From positions 25,001 to 69,588 of the forward strand of contig JAHBMJ010004517.1 of NCBI GenBank assembly GCA_018398765.1: a stretch of DNA of 44,588 bases, in the 5' to 3' direction. The translations under genes and the position numbers were made by a program. This stretch comes from Chromera velia (taxonomy: Eukaryota; Sar; Chromeraceae). The notes beneath the pieces were generated by a model, which saw only the letters and a program-made list of their open reading frames with translations, made no database searches and was not told the DNA's origin. Of the stretch, positions 32,901-44,010 are shown piece by piece (positions within the stretch are counted from its first letter, which is position 1; each line of letters begins with the position of its first letter).

Positions 32901-35900
32901 CGCCTCAGATAGAGAGAAAAAAAGAGTGAGCCGTCGGATAGAAAGCAGGCGGATGGTCATGCAGGGAAAAGAAAATGTCTATTTTCATGTTCAGGTCAAA
33001 CGGGTCTTTCTTTTCTGCCTCTACCCAGTCCTCATGCAGCCAGTGGAGAGAATCAATACAGAGAGAGCATCATCGACGTTGGCCGCTCTCGTTTCTGTTT
33101 CGGTCCTTTTCCTGTGTGGGATTTTCACATCATTCGTGTCTGTCTTTCCCCTTCACTATGACTCTCACTTTCTCCTGCTCTCGCCATTCTCCATCGATCG
33201 TTTGCTTTCTTTTTGCCCGTCTCTCTGCCTGTCCTTTCCAGTTTGACAGTTGGCCAAGAGAAACGAAGGAAAGAAGAAGAAGAAAGAACATACAGTTTGT
33301 CTTCTCTTTCTTGCTTTTTTTAACTGCTTTCTTTAACGTTCTTTCCTGCGATCTCTTGTGTTTTTGGTGCTCTCCAGACCAAGCCAGTGGTTCTGCTGGG
33401 AGAACATGAAGAGAGAGAGGGGCGAGACGGTGGCAAGGAGAATCCTCTGGAGTGATGTGGCACAGCGCTTCCAGGCGTTGTTCGATGCACCGCTGTGGGA
33501 AGATGAGTTCTGCCACTCCGGTCGACTGACTGTCCACTCGAAGCCAAAAGACACAGAAACCGAAAAATTCGTTCAGGAGATCCCATCCCGAGAGCTGATT
33601 ACCAGACAGCTGAGGACAGAGACGGATGGAGACGCGTTCCCCCACGACAGACACGGGGCTTCCCCGACAGCTGCAGCTTCCTCTGCTGCCGCTGCTTCTG
33701 CTTCCTCGTTGACGAGCAGGGCCCCCGGGAGATCACTCTGTGGGGGGCTGAAGGTGAATGAATCCTTTGATCATGAGGCTGCCTGCGTCCTTGCTTCCTG
33801 CCTGCCCGTGAGGTTGCCCTCGTGCTTGTCTGATCGTCCCAAAATTTTTCTGCCTGCCTGATTCCCTCCCTGCCTTGCGGGTTGTCTGAAAGAAAGATGG
33901 GAGGGAGACTTTCAAATGTATTGATGATTAGACAGATGGATGATTTGAGAGACGAAAGGAGTTTCTGAAAACCAGTAAGGCGAGAAGCACATGCGACCAT
34001 TTTTCAAGTCCTTGTGTAAGCCATGTAGTAAGCGCAATAGAGACTGAATCATTTGACGAGTGCAGGATGGAGGGAGCAGTTTTCCGGATGGATGGGTCGA
34101 GGAAGAGAAAAAGAATGTCAACCGACTGTCTACTTCGAACCCCCTCTCATCAATGCAGTTGAAGAGATCTCAGAGCAGCACTTTTAGTGTTGGTGCCTTT
34201 TTCTCTCTGTTCGATGATGATGATCAAGTACGATGCCCTCCCTGCTTCTTTCTTCTCTGCCCTTCTTCCCGCAGGTGCGGCTTGACATTCTCCCCCCCTA
34301 CTGGCACTTCGCCTCCAACGTCCAGGATCTGTACCCTATTCTCCGGGAGGAAAAGAGAGGGGGAGTCGCGGTGCAGATCATTCAGGACAACTTCAGTGCC
34401 CTCCCCCCCTACCACAGATACATGCTCCGGGCGCGAAGACCTCGAGACAAGAAGGATCTCCTGTCACAAGAAGGGACGCAGGTCTCGTTTCTGGCTGCCG
34501 AAGCTGATGGGACGGAGCAAGTCGAACGCGTCATCAGGATGACTTTGCACTTTATGCTCGGCATAGGTCTGCCTGCGTGATAATATTTTTCTTCTCTCTG
34601 GGCTCGTCTGATTCTGTTTGCTGTGTGCCTGTCCGCTGCGTTATGTTCACCTGTCTGCAGTCGTTGTGTGTATCTGCTTTCTTTCTGTTACATGCTTGGC
34701 TTTTCTGTGCACGAACGAAGCCGCAGAGACGCTCCTCAAATTCCTCTTTCGTCTCTCTCAACCGATTCATATCTCGATCGTCGCCCCACACTGCACTCTC
34801 TTCCCTTTCTCATCTCATCTCGATGCTTGCATGTACTGCTGGTTTCGTTTCTTAGAGCTGATTGCCCGCCATCTCTCTCTCTCTCTCCCTCCCCATCTGG
34901 CTCTTGCCTCCCCTCCCCAGAGGCCTCAAATGACCTTCCTGCACTCACTCGTTTGGCTCCATTCCTGTCCGTGTTCATGTTCCTTCCATTCCGTGGTCCT
35001 TCCATTTCTTCTCTGCTGGATCTGTTGCTCTCCTCTCCCTTAAGTTACCCGCTTTGCCCCCCTCTTGCGCCTCCCCCTCTTTTTGGTGAGAAAGAAAGTC
35101 AGGCCATCACGCGCCCTCCCACTCGCTGCCCGTTCCTCCACTGACACCTGCGCCCCCCTTCCTGGCTGGCTGTTTTGGTGTTGCTGTGTGGTGCAGACCA
35201 GGCAGTCGGCATCAACCCGGTCTGCTGCACGGTATCAGGCGGGGGGGACTGGAATGATGCGGAGGAGGACAGCAGGCCGTTGCGGAAATTCCTCTGGGGG
35301 GGGATGAAGGCGTGGTTCAGAGAGCGTCTGGGGAACGCTCTTGAGAGACGCATGGGATGGCCAGCGGTATGCGACGTCTTTTGGGTGTTGCCATTTCAGG
35401 ACAATTCGAAGTGGCGACGATCGAATTTCGTCTCGTGGACGGCTGACAACTGGACGAAAATGCCCTCTCAGCAGGCAAAAATCTTTTACCATGTGGCAGA
35501 GGAAATCGCAGCGAGGGAGAGTGGACAGAGAGGGGAGCAGGTGCGTCTGCAATTCACATACAAATTCGAGGTGAGAGTGAAGTGGCCGAAGGGAGATGGG
35601 GAGGAGGAGAAGAGACGGGTGGGGGTGGAAGAAGCATTGAGGGAGACGGTGTTGGGTGCGTTCTCGCACGACGAATTTCCCTTCGCGAGAACAAACGAAA
35701 TGCGAACAGGAGTATTCCCCTTTCCCGATTTCCTCCTCAGAAATTCTGCGGACGCGCAGACAGACATTGTGGGTGGGGAGGGTGCGGGGGGAGAAGCAGT
35801 CGAGGCAGGGGATGAGCGGATGGGGGAGGCAGACAAGGAGGGGGGGGGATCAGCGGAAGATGAAATGAAACGTCAGCTCTCCGACCGTTGGTGGGAGAAG

Positions 35901-37202
35901 AAGACTGCCGTGACGAATGTTCTCTTTCTCGACTCCCCTGAGGGTCTGATGGCCTCCTCCTCGTTCAGGAGGAGGGTGGACGAGGCCACCTTAGACCCTA
36001 AATTCAACAAGGTGGACCTTCAGGCTGGCATGCAAGGCCGGTCGGGGGTTGGGATGCAGTTGCAGGTGCACGGGAGTCCCGTGTTAGACCCGCACAGCCA
36101 TGCACCCAAGCGAAAGCACACACAGCCGCAGGACACACCGGACAAACGCCCCCGAGTTGTTGAGGGAAGCCCCCCTTCGGCTGGTCGGTTGCAGGAATTT
36201 GAACGGTGTGGGAGGTCAGACTTTCCGAAGTTCGCGTGTCGGCTGAGGGGGGAAAGCATGCTGTTTGGTTTCTTCGAAGAGGCAGAGTGGCTGAGGGATG
36301 ATCAAATGAGCCAACTGAAGGGAAAAGGAAAGGGGGATCGAGGAGGTCGCGGGGGAAGGGGAGGGAGAGGTGGAGGGTTTGGTGGGGGCAGGGGAGGAAG
36401 TGGAGGAGGAAAAGGAAACGACGGTGGTGATGGGAGTGGAGGGGGTGGTACTGCATCTGATGATCGTGGCCAGACCGGTGTGGTCTACCCTCCTCAAACG
36501 TGTCCTTCTCTGTTCAACCACCTCGGGCTTTTCTCTCCAGGTTCACCCCTCAGTCGTCCGTTCTACAGTGCCACGCAGGCATTCCGTGATGATCTTCGCG
36601 GACCTCGCTCCTCTGCGGAGGGAAGGGGGCCCGCGCAGGGGAGGGGTGAGGGGTCGCTGAATATGAATACCCCCCCAGTAAAGAGTGGCCGTGTCCGTCT
36701 GTCCATCGCCCCCCTGACTGATGAGGCCTTCCGGCCCCCAAGGGAGAGTTTTCTTAGCATGCCGCAGCAGAGTCCCAAGACTGCCAATCCAAGGATGATG
36801 TCGAATTCGCCGCCGTCTGCCTTCAAGCCAGGGACGTTTGTTGCCCGGCCCTTGGGGTCAATTTCCGAGGTGCCTGACACGAGGACTGGAGAGTCCTCTT
36901 CTGCGGTTGCATCTGGAACTTGCGGGGACTTGGAGGGAGAGGACGTGCTCCTCACCTCTGGGTCTCCTGTCCCAGGAATTCCTTCTGCGCAGGCACGCGG
37001 TATGCTGCGACAGGTTGGGGGTGTGGGTGGGAGAGGAGGGGAGAGGGAGACGGGGGGACTTGAGGGTCCTTCGCTGTCTTCGTCTTCCTCTTCGAATCCC
37101 CCCGCACCCGAGGGGCAAGGTGGTGGGCAGAAAGGGGTTTTTCGAGCGGGTGACAATCCAGCCGGGGAAGCGCGTGGAGGGGCAGCAGAAGGCGAGGAGT
37201 AG
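29940..37202 (+). CDS. Large acidic/RGG-box protein of unknown family, about 1,345 aa, about 8 exons
   Basis: Proposed exons: 29940-30164, 30422-30559, 31157-31625, 31966-32457, 32781-32816 (or to 32820), 33378-33753, 34275-34566 and 35197-37202 (TAG). Phase closes at every junction except exon 5/6: using the obvious GTCAGT donor after 32816 leaves exon 6 one base out, whereas ending at 32820 or adding a cassette exon restores it. Exon 3 is very acidic (LFLLDEDEEEAG, DFHFDGEEEGEADQ). Exons 4-8 encode an ordered-looking, Trp/Tyr-rich region (VRLDILPPYWHFASNVQDLY, LRKFLWGGMKAWFRERLG, WRRSNFVSWTADNW). A bipartite nuclear-localisation-like segment (KRKHTQPQDTPDKRPR) at about 981-996 precedes an RGG box (DRGGRGGRGGRGGGFGGG, about 1056-1086). 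The last 260 residues are Gly/Pro/Ser-rich and probably disordered. RGG boxes usually bind RNA or G-rich nucleic acid, so a nuclear RNA-associated role is inferred. I do not recognise the conserved region. Confidence 0.72.
36331..36460 (+). other. RGG/glycine-rich segment of the large RGG protein
   Basis: The DNA is an uninterrupted purine-rich G tract encoding RGG triplets followed by Gly-rich repeats (GGGRGGSGGGKG, DGSGGGG). It may be a repeat-expanded region. On the minus strand it is C/T-rich and produces only artefactual Ser/Pro frames. Confidence 0.8.
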
Positions 37203-37942
37203 TAAGAGCAGGAATCAAAGGTGATGTGGTGGCGAAGCGAAAATCTGTCTGACTCTCTCGTCGATGCATTTGATCTGTTGGGTGCTTGGTGGGGTGGGGG
37301 AGGGGTTGGTTGTTTTGCCGTGTCCCCTTTGCAAGGATTTTTGCCAGGGGTGCTGGAGCAGGTGTGTCGCGTGGTAATTGGAAATTTAAAGGGGGACAGG
37401 GGAAGAGGGGACGTGCAGGACTATGAGTGTGAGGTCGCAAGTGTGTGTATCGCATCCCGTGCCTTCTTCGCGCAGTGTATCGCAACGACACCAGTAGTTG
37501 GTCTGTCACTAAACTAATTTAATAAAATTCATTTTTGAAACTTCAAACTAGGAACGAACGAGAAAGGACTTATTATATGTCACTTATAGCCAAGTTCTAT
37601 ATATCTAGGCTGAGCTAGTCTCAGCTAGAAGCTGAATCCACTTCTAGATCTAATTTTATAAACTAGTTTTTTACTTGAATATATGAGTATTTGAATGAAT
37701 GAATGAATGAATGAATGAATGAATGAATGAGTTGACTAAGCAGGCGGAGCCTAGCTCCTGGCAGTCCATGCATGTAAGTCCGGGTCTCATCAATTTTCTA
37801 GCTCTGAGAAGAGACTGTAGACTGAACAAGACTCACATTTGGTCAGTGAATGCGAGATTGAAGAAATGGCTGAAGGGAAAAGATGGAAGAATCAACTTGT
37901 GTACTTAACTACAAAGCAAATTGAAGTGAATTGCGTTTGAAA
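37203..37942. other. Spacer downstream of the RGG gene
   Basis: 3' flank followed by AT-rich DNA and a (GAAT)n tract at about 37693-37731. No supported exon. The small frame at 37723-37908 has no domain. Confidence 0.45.
37693..37731. repeat. (GAAT)n microsatellite
   Basis: About ten GAAT units. Such repeats can form the 3' tail of LINE/SINE copies, but no element body could be tied to it. Confidence 0.93.
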
Positions 37943-38457
37943 TACACAGTACGGTTAGGAGTAACGAAAGTAGAATGGTTACTAGGCAGCCACTAAGCCG
38001 CCCGGTTACCAATTTTGTGGTTACGGTAGTAGTGTTCCAATGATAGTGGTAGTAGCTAAAAACAGGCAGATTTTGCCATATTTTGAGTCAAACTTGACCT
38101 ACAAAACCAATTTTAGACTAGTAAAAATCATATTTTTGGCATTCATTAAAAGTTCATTCTGATAAAACTCAATGTTCATAATTTTATGGCTGAAGTATAA
38201 CTACCATATCATTGTGTATAGCCTATATTATTTGAGTATAATCATTTTATGGCTTTAAACTGCTAATAAGTTAAGCAGTTAGGCTTTAAAATAGGTCTAA
38301 CAACTATTTTTATTAGAGTTTTTCCTTAAACTACCATGGTAGTGGTATACACCTTCAAGTCCGCTGGTTACCATCTCATGGTTACCAAACTGACGGTAAC
38401 TTGCTACTAGCTAAAAGGGGCTGGTAGTAACTCCTAACCATACTGTGTAGTTTGAAA
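37935..38457. mobile_element. 507-bp MITE with 23-bp inverted ends and 8-bp target duplication
   Basis: The element proper is 37943-38449. The left end begins TACACAGTACGGTTAGGAGT; the right end, reverse complemented, begins TACACAGTATGGTTAGGAGT. The inverted match extends 23 bp with two mismatches. The octamer GTTTGAAA flanks both sides exactly (37935-37942 and 38450-38457). GGTTAC/GTAACC motifs cluster near both ends (for example GGTTACC at about 38004, 38368 and 38380), like subterminal transposase sites. The interior is AT-rich and non-coding. The 8-bp duplication is compatible with hAT or another 8-bp superfamily. Its ends differ from those of the element at 14113. Confidence 0.85.
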
Positions 38458-38509
38458 GGCAAAAATAAAAGGCTAGAAAACCAAAAACATGACCAATTAC
38501 CGCTCAGAA

Positions 38510-38790
38510 TCATAACCATGATACGGTTGATACCCTAATTCCGTTTTGTCCTTCCTCTCTCCTCTTCTCAAACACATGAAGCAGTGCCGCCCTTGTGCGC
38601 ACCGCTCGAGCAACTGAAGAGAATTCGGCACAAACTTGCCACGACTGAGAAACGGAACCTCCTTTAAGAAACAGAATGCGACCCCCTCCATCATTCACAA
38701 TTCTCACAATTGTTGTCTGAACAGACTTTTTCTCTTTTTCTGTTTCAACTTGCCTAACCAACCTCATATACAGCCTGTTGCTTACAACAT
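38510..38790 (-). pseudogene. DUF6824-like domain fragment
   Basis: The minus-strand frame reads SNRLYMRLVRQVETEKEK, then SVQTTIVRIVND-GGGRILF, a Trp (QSWQV), and a helical RAVRTRAALLHVFEKRREE end. This order resembles the DUF6824 domain of stramenopile and other algal proteins (GN-x-RFR-x-LV, R-x-EK, IV, GGRFL, W, K-x-x-x-x-LR). The usual DVL-GRG start is not found upstream, and no flanking exons could be joined. It sits between two transposons. It may be a relic or one exon of a gene; the domain call is from memory of the pattern and is weak. Confidence 0.3.
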
Positions 38791-39533
38791 TCAGGCAGTT
38801 GTGACTGATGACCGAGGCTCAGGATCATCGTCTGGAAGTTTGTTGTGAAGAGTCGCAGTTCTATTTAAGAGGCATGTGCTTATACATGTCTCTGTTTGGA
38901 TAGACAGCCCTGGTAGAGCGTTAGAAAACCTTCCACCACTAGTAATACAAGAGAACAAATGACGGCGGTTCAGTCGTCTGATCAACAACTCTTTGATTGG
39001 ATGGCTAGAGCACTCAATAACTGTCCTCAGCCCATCTATCATTCTGAGGGCAATCCTAGCCTACCGAGCAACGTCCTTGAGAACACAGGTGTTAAACAGT
39101 TCGAAAATCATGCTCCTTGAGAGGCTGAAAGGGTTCCCGTGAAGCCCCTTCCAGGCCATTCTTGGATTGTTCTCGTCTTTTGCGGTGAGGAGTACGAAAC
39201 CCTCTTCAAGCGGCGTGTTCAATGGGAAATAAGAGAAAAAAACGAGACAGGGGATCTTTTTAAGACCAACCCTCACCCCATTTGCCTTCTCAGGCATCGC
39301 GGCAAACCTCGATCGTTTTGATGTATACATGTCATTAAAGTTGATTTAATAGCGCTATACAGGCTTTGCACTACTTAGTGCACTACATGTATATATATAT
39401 ATATATATAGTATATCAGAAAAACTTTTTTTTATTGAGAATGGATTTTTTAAATTTTTTTTTAAATATATCATGACACTCAATAGGTAAACCACTGTTGT
39501 TCAACTGTTGCAAAAATCTTGCACCGAACCTAT
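38791..39533. other. Spacer between the DUF6824-like fragment and the LINE
   Basis: Two minus-strand frames (38791-39042 and 39061-39330) lack recognisable domains and cannot be joined in phase to the DUF6824-like frame. An (AT)n run lies at 39390-39409, followed by an AT-rich, T-run-rich stretch. Confidence 0.4.
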
Positions 39534-39552
39534 ATGATGATGATGATGATGT
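39534..39552. repeat. (ATG)n tract at putative LINE 3' terminus
   Basis: Six ATG units. On the minus strand it reads (CAT)n and would follow the LINE 3' untranslated region as its tail. Confidence 0.75.
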
Positions 39553-40564
39553 ATGGCGTTAAAGCTGGTGAGCCGTATAGACTCTAGCTAACCTAGAACG
39601 TCATACATAGAGTTAAACTTTCGACTTAGGCCCCACTGGGGTAAATTGAATCGATGGCAGCCTGACAGGGGTGGGGAGGCGGATGGAAGTGGAGGGTGGC
39701 TCCATCAGATTCTCTAAGCAAACAGGCTTTTGCTTCATCTGGTAGCTCTTTTATAGGCTGAGTTACAACACGCTCTCTATTCCACCCTTGAGACGATCAA
39801 GGACTGCGTGCATTTCGCCCGGAAGAGGGTCCCTATGACCGATCAAAGCGCCAGAACAGCACTGGCACGCCCAAGCAGAGGGGGAAACGAGAAGGAAAGG
39901 GAAAAAACAAGTACCTGAGGGGGAATAGAAAGGACGGAGATGGACTCCTCTGTTTCTGTGTCTTTTTTTTTTCCCCTAAGGGTCACGGGCCAGTGAGATT
40001 CCTTCTGTTAGTTCGTGTCAGTTAGAGGTCTGTCAGATGACCTCTAAAGAAAAACACCCGAGGCGGAACGGAAGGAGACGGAGAGAGAAAAAGATCAGAA
40101 CTCCCAATCTCCTTTGATTCCCTATCTTTTCTGCTGAAGACGTACAAGCAAAGGTTTCTCTCTCAGTTCAGTTCCTGCAGTTCGGTTAGTTCAGTCAGTT
40201 CAGTCACTTCGGTCGGTTCATCCCTGAGGCACGACTTGTTTTCCAGGGGAGTAAAATTGCGTGTAGTAAGCATGATAAAGAAATTTAAAGAGGGAAGAAA
40301 AAGGGAAAAGAAGAACGGAGAAGCCGCACGTAGTATACACCCTGCTTGTAGACCCGCTTGTGAACCGCACGAGCAAAAGCGCCCCGCGCGCCCCCCCGTA
40401 CCCGTGTAGGCTCGAGCCCATCACCTCCCACCGCCTCCCACGCTCACGCGAGGGGTGCCATCCGAGCCCCACAGCCTGGGCCTCTTGGGGTCGTCCGTCT
40501 CGCGTTTCCTCCCCATATGCTTTCGCTCACCCCCCGATTGATTCCGTTCCACCCTTGTTTGTTC

Positions 40565-40596
<32 letters not shown>

Positions 40597-40597
40597 G
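40565..40597. repeat. (CAAT)n microsatellite in the LINE 3' part
   Basis: About eight units of CAAT, similar in sequence to the repeat in intron 7 of the BTB-C2-discoidin gene. Confidence 0.93.
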
Positions 40598-40702
40598 ATG
40601 ATACATACTCGGACTGACATAACGAAATATTCCCTTCAAAAATAAGTATGGTCGTCAAGAATGAACAACGACGGGGAAAGAGTGAGAGGAAGTGAGGGAA
40701 AA

Positions 40703-40704
<2 letters not shown>

Positions 40705-40735
<31 letters not shown>

Positions 40736-40790
40736 GAAGAAAAAGAAGAAAGAAAGAAAGAAAAAAAGAAAGAAAGGAAGAAAAGAGAAA
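40705..40790. repeat. (GAAA)n microsatellite in the LINE 3' part
   Basis: Purine tract of GAAA/GGAAGA units. It encodes only Phe/Ser repeats on the minus strand. Confidence 0.93.
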
Positions 40791-40839
40791 GAGTAACAGA
40801 CTGAGGGAACACACACAGCGACTTACGAAGGCAATCGGA

Positions 40840-41951
40840 GATCGTCCGTGCGCCTGCAACAGGATGCTTTTCGAGGAAAAGTGTGAAAATCTCCCTCACT
40901 TTCTTCTCATTTTCGCTCACACCCCGTCCCAACTGCTGCTTAGCCATTTGTTGTGCCCACATAATTAAGTCCGACTTAGAGCGAGCGTCTCTTACTTTAT
41001 CTAAAAGCCTATTCATGCGTCTCTTCTCCCTTTTGGTCCCTTTGCATTCAGTCAACTTATAGACAACATCATTTAGATAGCCATGCCCATGCAAATCGAG
41101 GGGGCAGTGCTCGCAGACCGTCTCTACCTCCCCATTCGGAACTCCCCCCCCCCCAACAGTGCACGGGCAATCGGCCTGACGTTGGCCTTCGAACAGAACA
41201 GCCTCCTAGAGAGAGGTCGAACTATAGGAACACGCCGCCCGCTTGAGCCGGTCCATCCTCCTATGACAAGATGGGCCAAGCGCTGTCTAGACGGATGTTC
41301 GACTTGGAAGACCGAAGGCCTCACTCCGTTAGGGAAAACCCCCCCCCGTCCTGCCTGCCCTCCCCTGCCCTGCTGGCCCTCTTTTTGCAAAGAATGGGAG
41401 GTAGCTACAAACCAGTCGTCCAACCATTCTTATGCCTCCCTACCTCTCCCTTCTACCGCGAGCTTTCTTTTTAATGCAGCTTTCTCTCCCGGGCTCGAAG
41501 GCACCCCCTCGATAGAGAAGAGTTCAGAAGCGAAAGGTCCTACCAACAGCTTGACGGACCTCCACCAATCGCCATAAAGGCCGTCTTTGCAGAGATCTAA
41601 AAAACCCGCGGGTACACAGTGGGATGTTAAGGAGAGGCTACGTAAAAAACCCCCCACTCTTTCAGTTAAGATAGCCCGTATTGGGCAAAGGCCGGAGATA
41701 AAGAGGGAGGGGACATGAAATGAATTGCAGGGAAGGCCGAAAACCTATCTAATAAAACGTAGTTGCAAATCATCTAACGCTTTTATGTCTGCCTGACTGA
41801 GGGAAAACGCTTCTAGCCCGTAAAGGGCCACAGGAATCCACAGGCCGCGAAATAGCATAATTTTCGAAGTCGGGGAGAGACGACCAAGAGAAACACAGAG
41901 CCCAATGACCCCCCCGAGTGCCCTCTCTGCCACCCCTAGGCGATGTCTCAC
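40840..41951 (-). pseudogene. LINE C-terminal region with CCHC zinc finger, frame-broken
   Basis: Fragments 41951-41745 (RLSPTSKIMLFRGLWIPVAL, YGLEAFSLSQADIKALDDLQ: the thumb-like LINE segment), 41657-41430 and 41423-41124, then a frame near 41130-41050 with C-x2-C followed by His and a final Cys (ETVCEHCPLDLHGHG … KLTECKG), typical of LINE C-terminal fingers. The tail to about 40840 is basic and helical (KREKRRMNRLLDKVRDARSK). Four frames are needed to follow it, so it is a pseudogene. Confidence 0.65.
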
Positions 41952-41989
41952 AGAGGAACGGAGAGATCCGTCTTGAAAAAAGGTGCAGC

Positions 41990-43200
41990 CTAAATACTTA
42001 AACAGTAATACTGGCCCGTTCTCTCGACTTCCTTCCCTTCAAAGAAGATTGGCTGACTAATATTCTCCTTGCTACAGGAAAGCCTCATTACTTTTATCTT
42101 TTTCAAATTGACCGTGAGGCCCCACGTCTGACAATATTCTGCCAATTTATTCATTCTTGCTTGAAGCTTGTGCGAAGAACGACCAAACAGAACAAGGTCG
42201 TCAGCGTAACCGAGGCTTTCGAGAGGCTCGGGCCCCATACAGATCGTATCGTCCTGACTGACCCTGACTTTCCCTCTTTTCCTCTTCACTGCTACTTTGG
42301 TCTTCTTGTTCCCCTTCCTAATGCCAACCCCTCTCAATCTGCCTGCCCAAGGGTAGTCACGCGTTCTGCTTTCTATAGACCTCTCGTCAGACACTGTTCC
42401 ATCCTTCTCTGACTCTTCCCTCCCGAGCTCATCCTCTCGGTGAGCCGAGAGGCGGATGTGGCGGTGCAGAGTATTCATGAACAGAAAGAAGAGCAGGGGA
42501 GAGAGAGGATCACCCTGTTTCACCCCCGCTCCTTCCTGTATCTCCCTATCTACACCATCGACCCTCACCCAGACATCAAAGTACATAACATGCACCATCA
42601 AAACATCATATTCCAACACACCCTCCTCCCGAAGCCGTCTCAGCAACAGACCTCGAGGGGCCTTATCAAACGCCTTAGAAAAGTCAACGAACGCAGCCAG
42701 AAGGGGGACTTTCCGGGCTTTGGAGCTTGCTACGAGTCCCGCCAGCGCCGCAATGGCCTCCCTGGTCCCAACCCCCTTCCTGAACCCCAGCTGGTGGTTG
42801 TCTAATGAGGTCTCTCAATCTCTCATGTCTAATGAGGTCCCCCAGCTGGCGGTTCTCTCAATCTCTCGTCCATCAGGAGGGCAAACAGTTTCGCAAGCAA
42901 ATATATAATGTGGATGGGTCTCCATTCCGAGCAGTCAGGAGAGGGGGGGCCTTTCAGAACCGGAACTACACGGATCAAATTCCAAAGAGACGGCCAATAG
43001 GAATAATGATGAAATAAATTAAAGAGGACAAAAAGAAGGAAACGAGAAAGGGGAGAGGAGCTGAAACAAAGGTCAAGATGCCTGGGGGAAACGCTCCCAA
43101 TTCGGTCAGCCTTACTCGTATCGATCGATCGGAGGGCACCGATAATCCTTTTATAAGAGAAGGCCAGGGGAGGAGGGGGGGAAGAGAGAAAGAAAGCAGG
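41990..43200 (-). pseudogene. LINE reverse transcriptase domain, frame-broken
   Basis: RT motifs in order on the minus strand: LWNLIRVVPVLKG and WRPIHIIYLLAKLFALLMDERL-type motif at about 42920-42970, FRKGVG near 42770, FVDFSKAFDKAPRG near 42680 (motif A, catalytic Asp present), GVKQGDPLSPLLFFLFMN near 42500 (motif B), and SLGYADDLVLFG at about 42185-42220 (motif C with both catalytic Asp). An imperfect local duplication at 42785-42867 lies between the first and second motif groups and destroys the frame there. A further shift lies near 41980. Confidence 0.85.
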
Positions 43201-44010
43201 GGAAGCAACTGGAAGAGGAGGAAGCCCTTCACCCTCAAATACAGAGGCCCAAAAATCGGTAAAAGCCGCGGAGGTCGGTCTGTCTCCCCCATCTCTCGTA
43301 CTGCTCGTTTCCCTCTTCCACCTCCAAATCGCCGAGGGGTCGGTTGCAGCCTCCCTTGCTAACCTCTCTGCTTGCCTGTTAGCATGTTTAATTTCTTTAC
43401 GGGCAAACAGTCTCTTCCTTGTCCTGCGAAGGGACTCAAGCTTTCGCTTCACACTCTGGGTGGGACCTCCCCGGTCACCTTCATCTGCCCCCCATATTCC
43501 TCTCAGGTCCTTCCATTCTCTCTCGGCCTCTCTCACCTCCCTTTGTTTAGCCGAACATTCCTCATCCCACCAGTCTGGCCGGGACGACTCCCGTTGACTT
43601 ATCTCCTTTCTTTTTTTCTTGTCTTCCTTTCTGCCTCCCATCCCTACCCCTTTGGAATTCCCACTGGCTAGGCATGTTTGCCAGGAGTCAGAAATCTGTC
43701 GTAACTGCTCTGTCAGAGAGAAAGACACTGCATCTGATGGGGGTGGTTCGGGCGGAGGTTTTAGGGGATCGAAGAAGTGGGGAACAGCGTCTTCCCACTC
43801 CTGCGCTTGATGTAAACCCTCATTCCATAAGTCTAGCCCCCCATTCTCTGTAAACGCTTTCAGAAAGAGGGCCACCCCCATCAACTCATCGTCGCAGACA
43901 GGGATACATCTGCTTACTTCACCCAGATGAGAGAGAAGCCGGAAAAGGGATGAGTTAGAAATACATTCATGTATAGACAAAGAGGGAGGAGAAGAGAAGT
44001 CAAGAGAAAG

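Noticed and set aside
39541-39900. Similarity between the sequences following the triplet repeats at 12855 and 39534
   Set aside because: Compared by eye in both orientations; no shared sequence beyond the triplet repeat itself.
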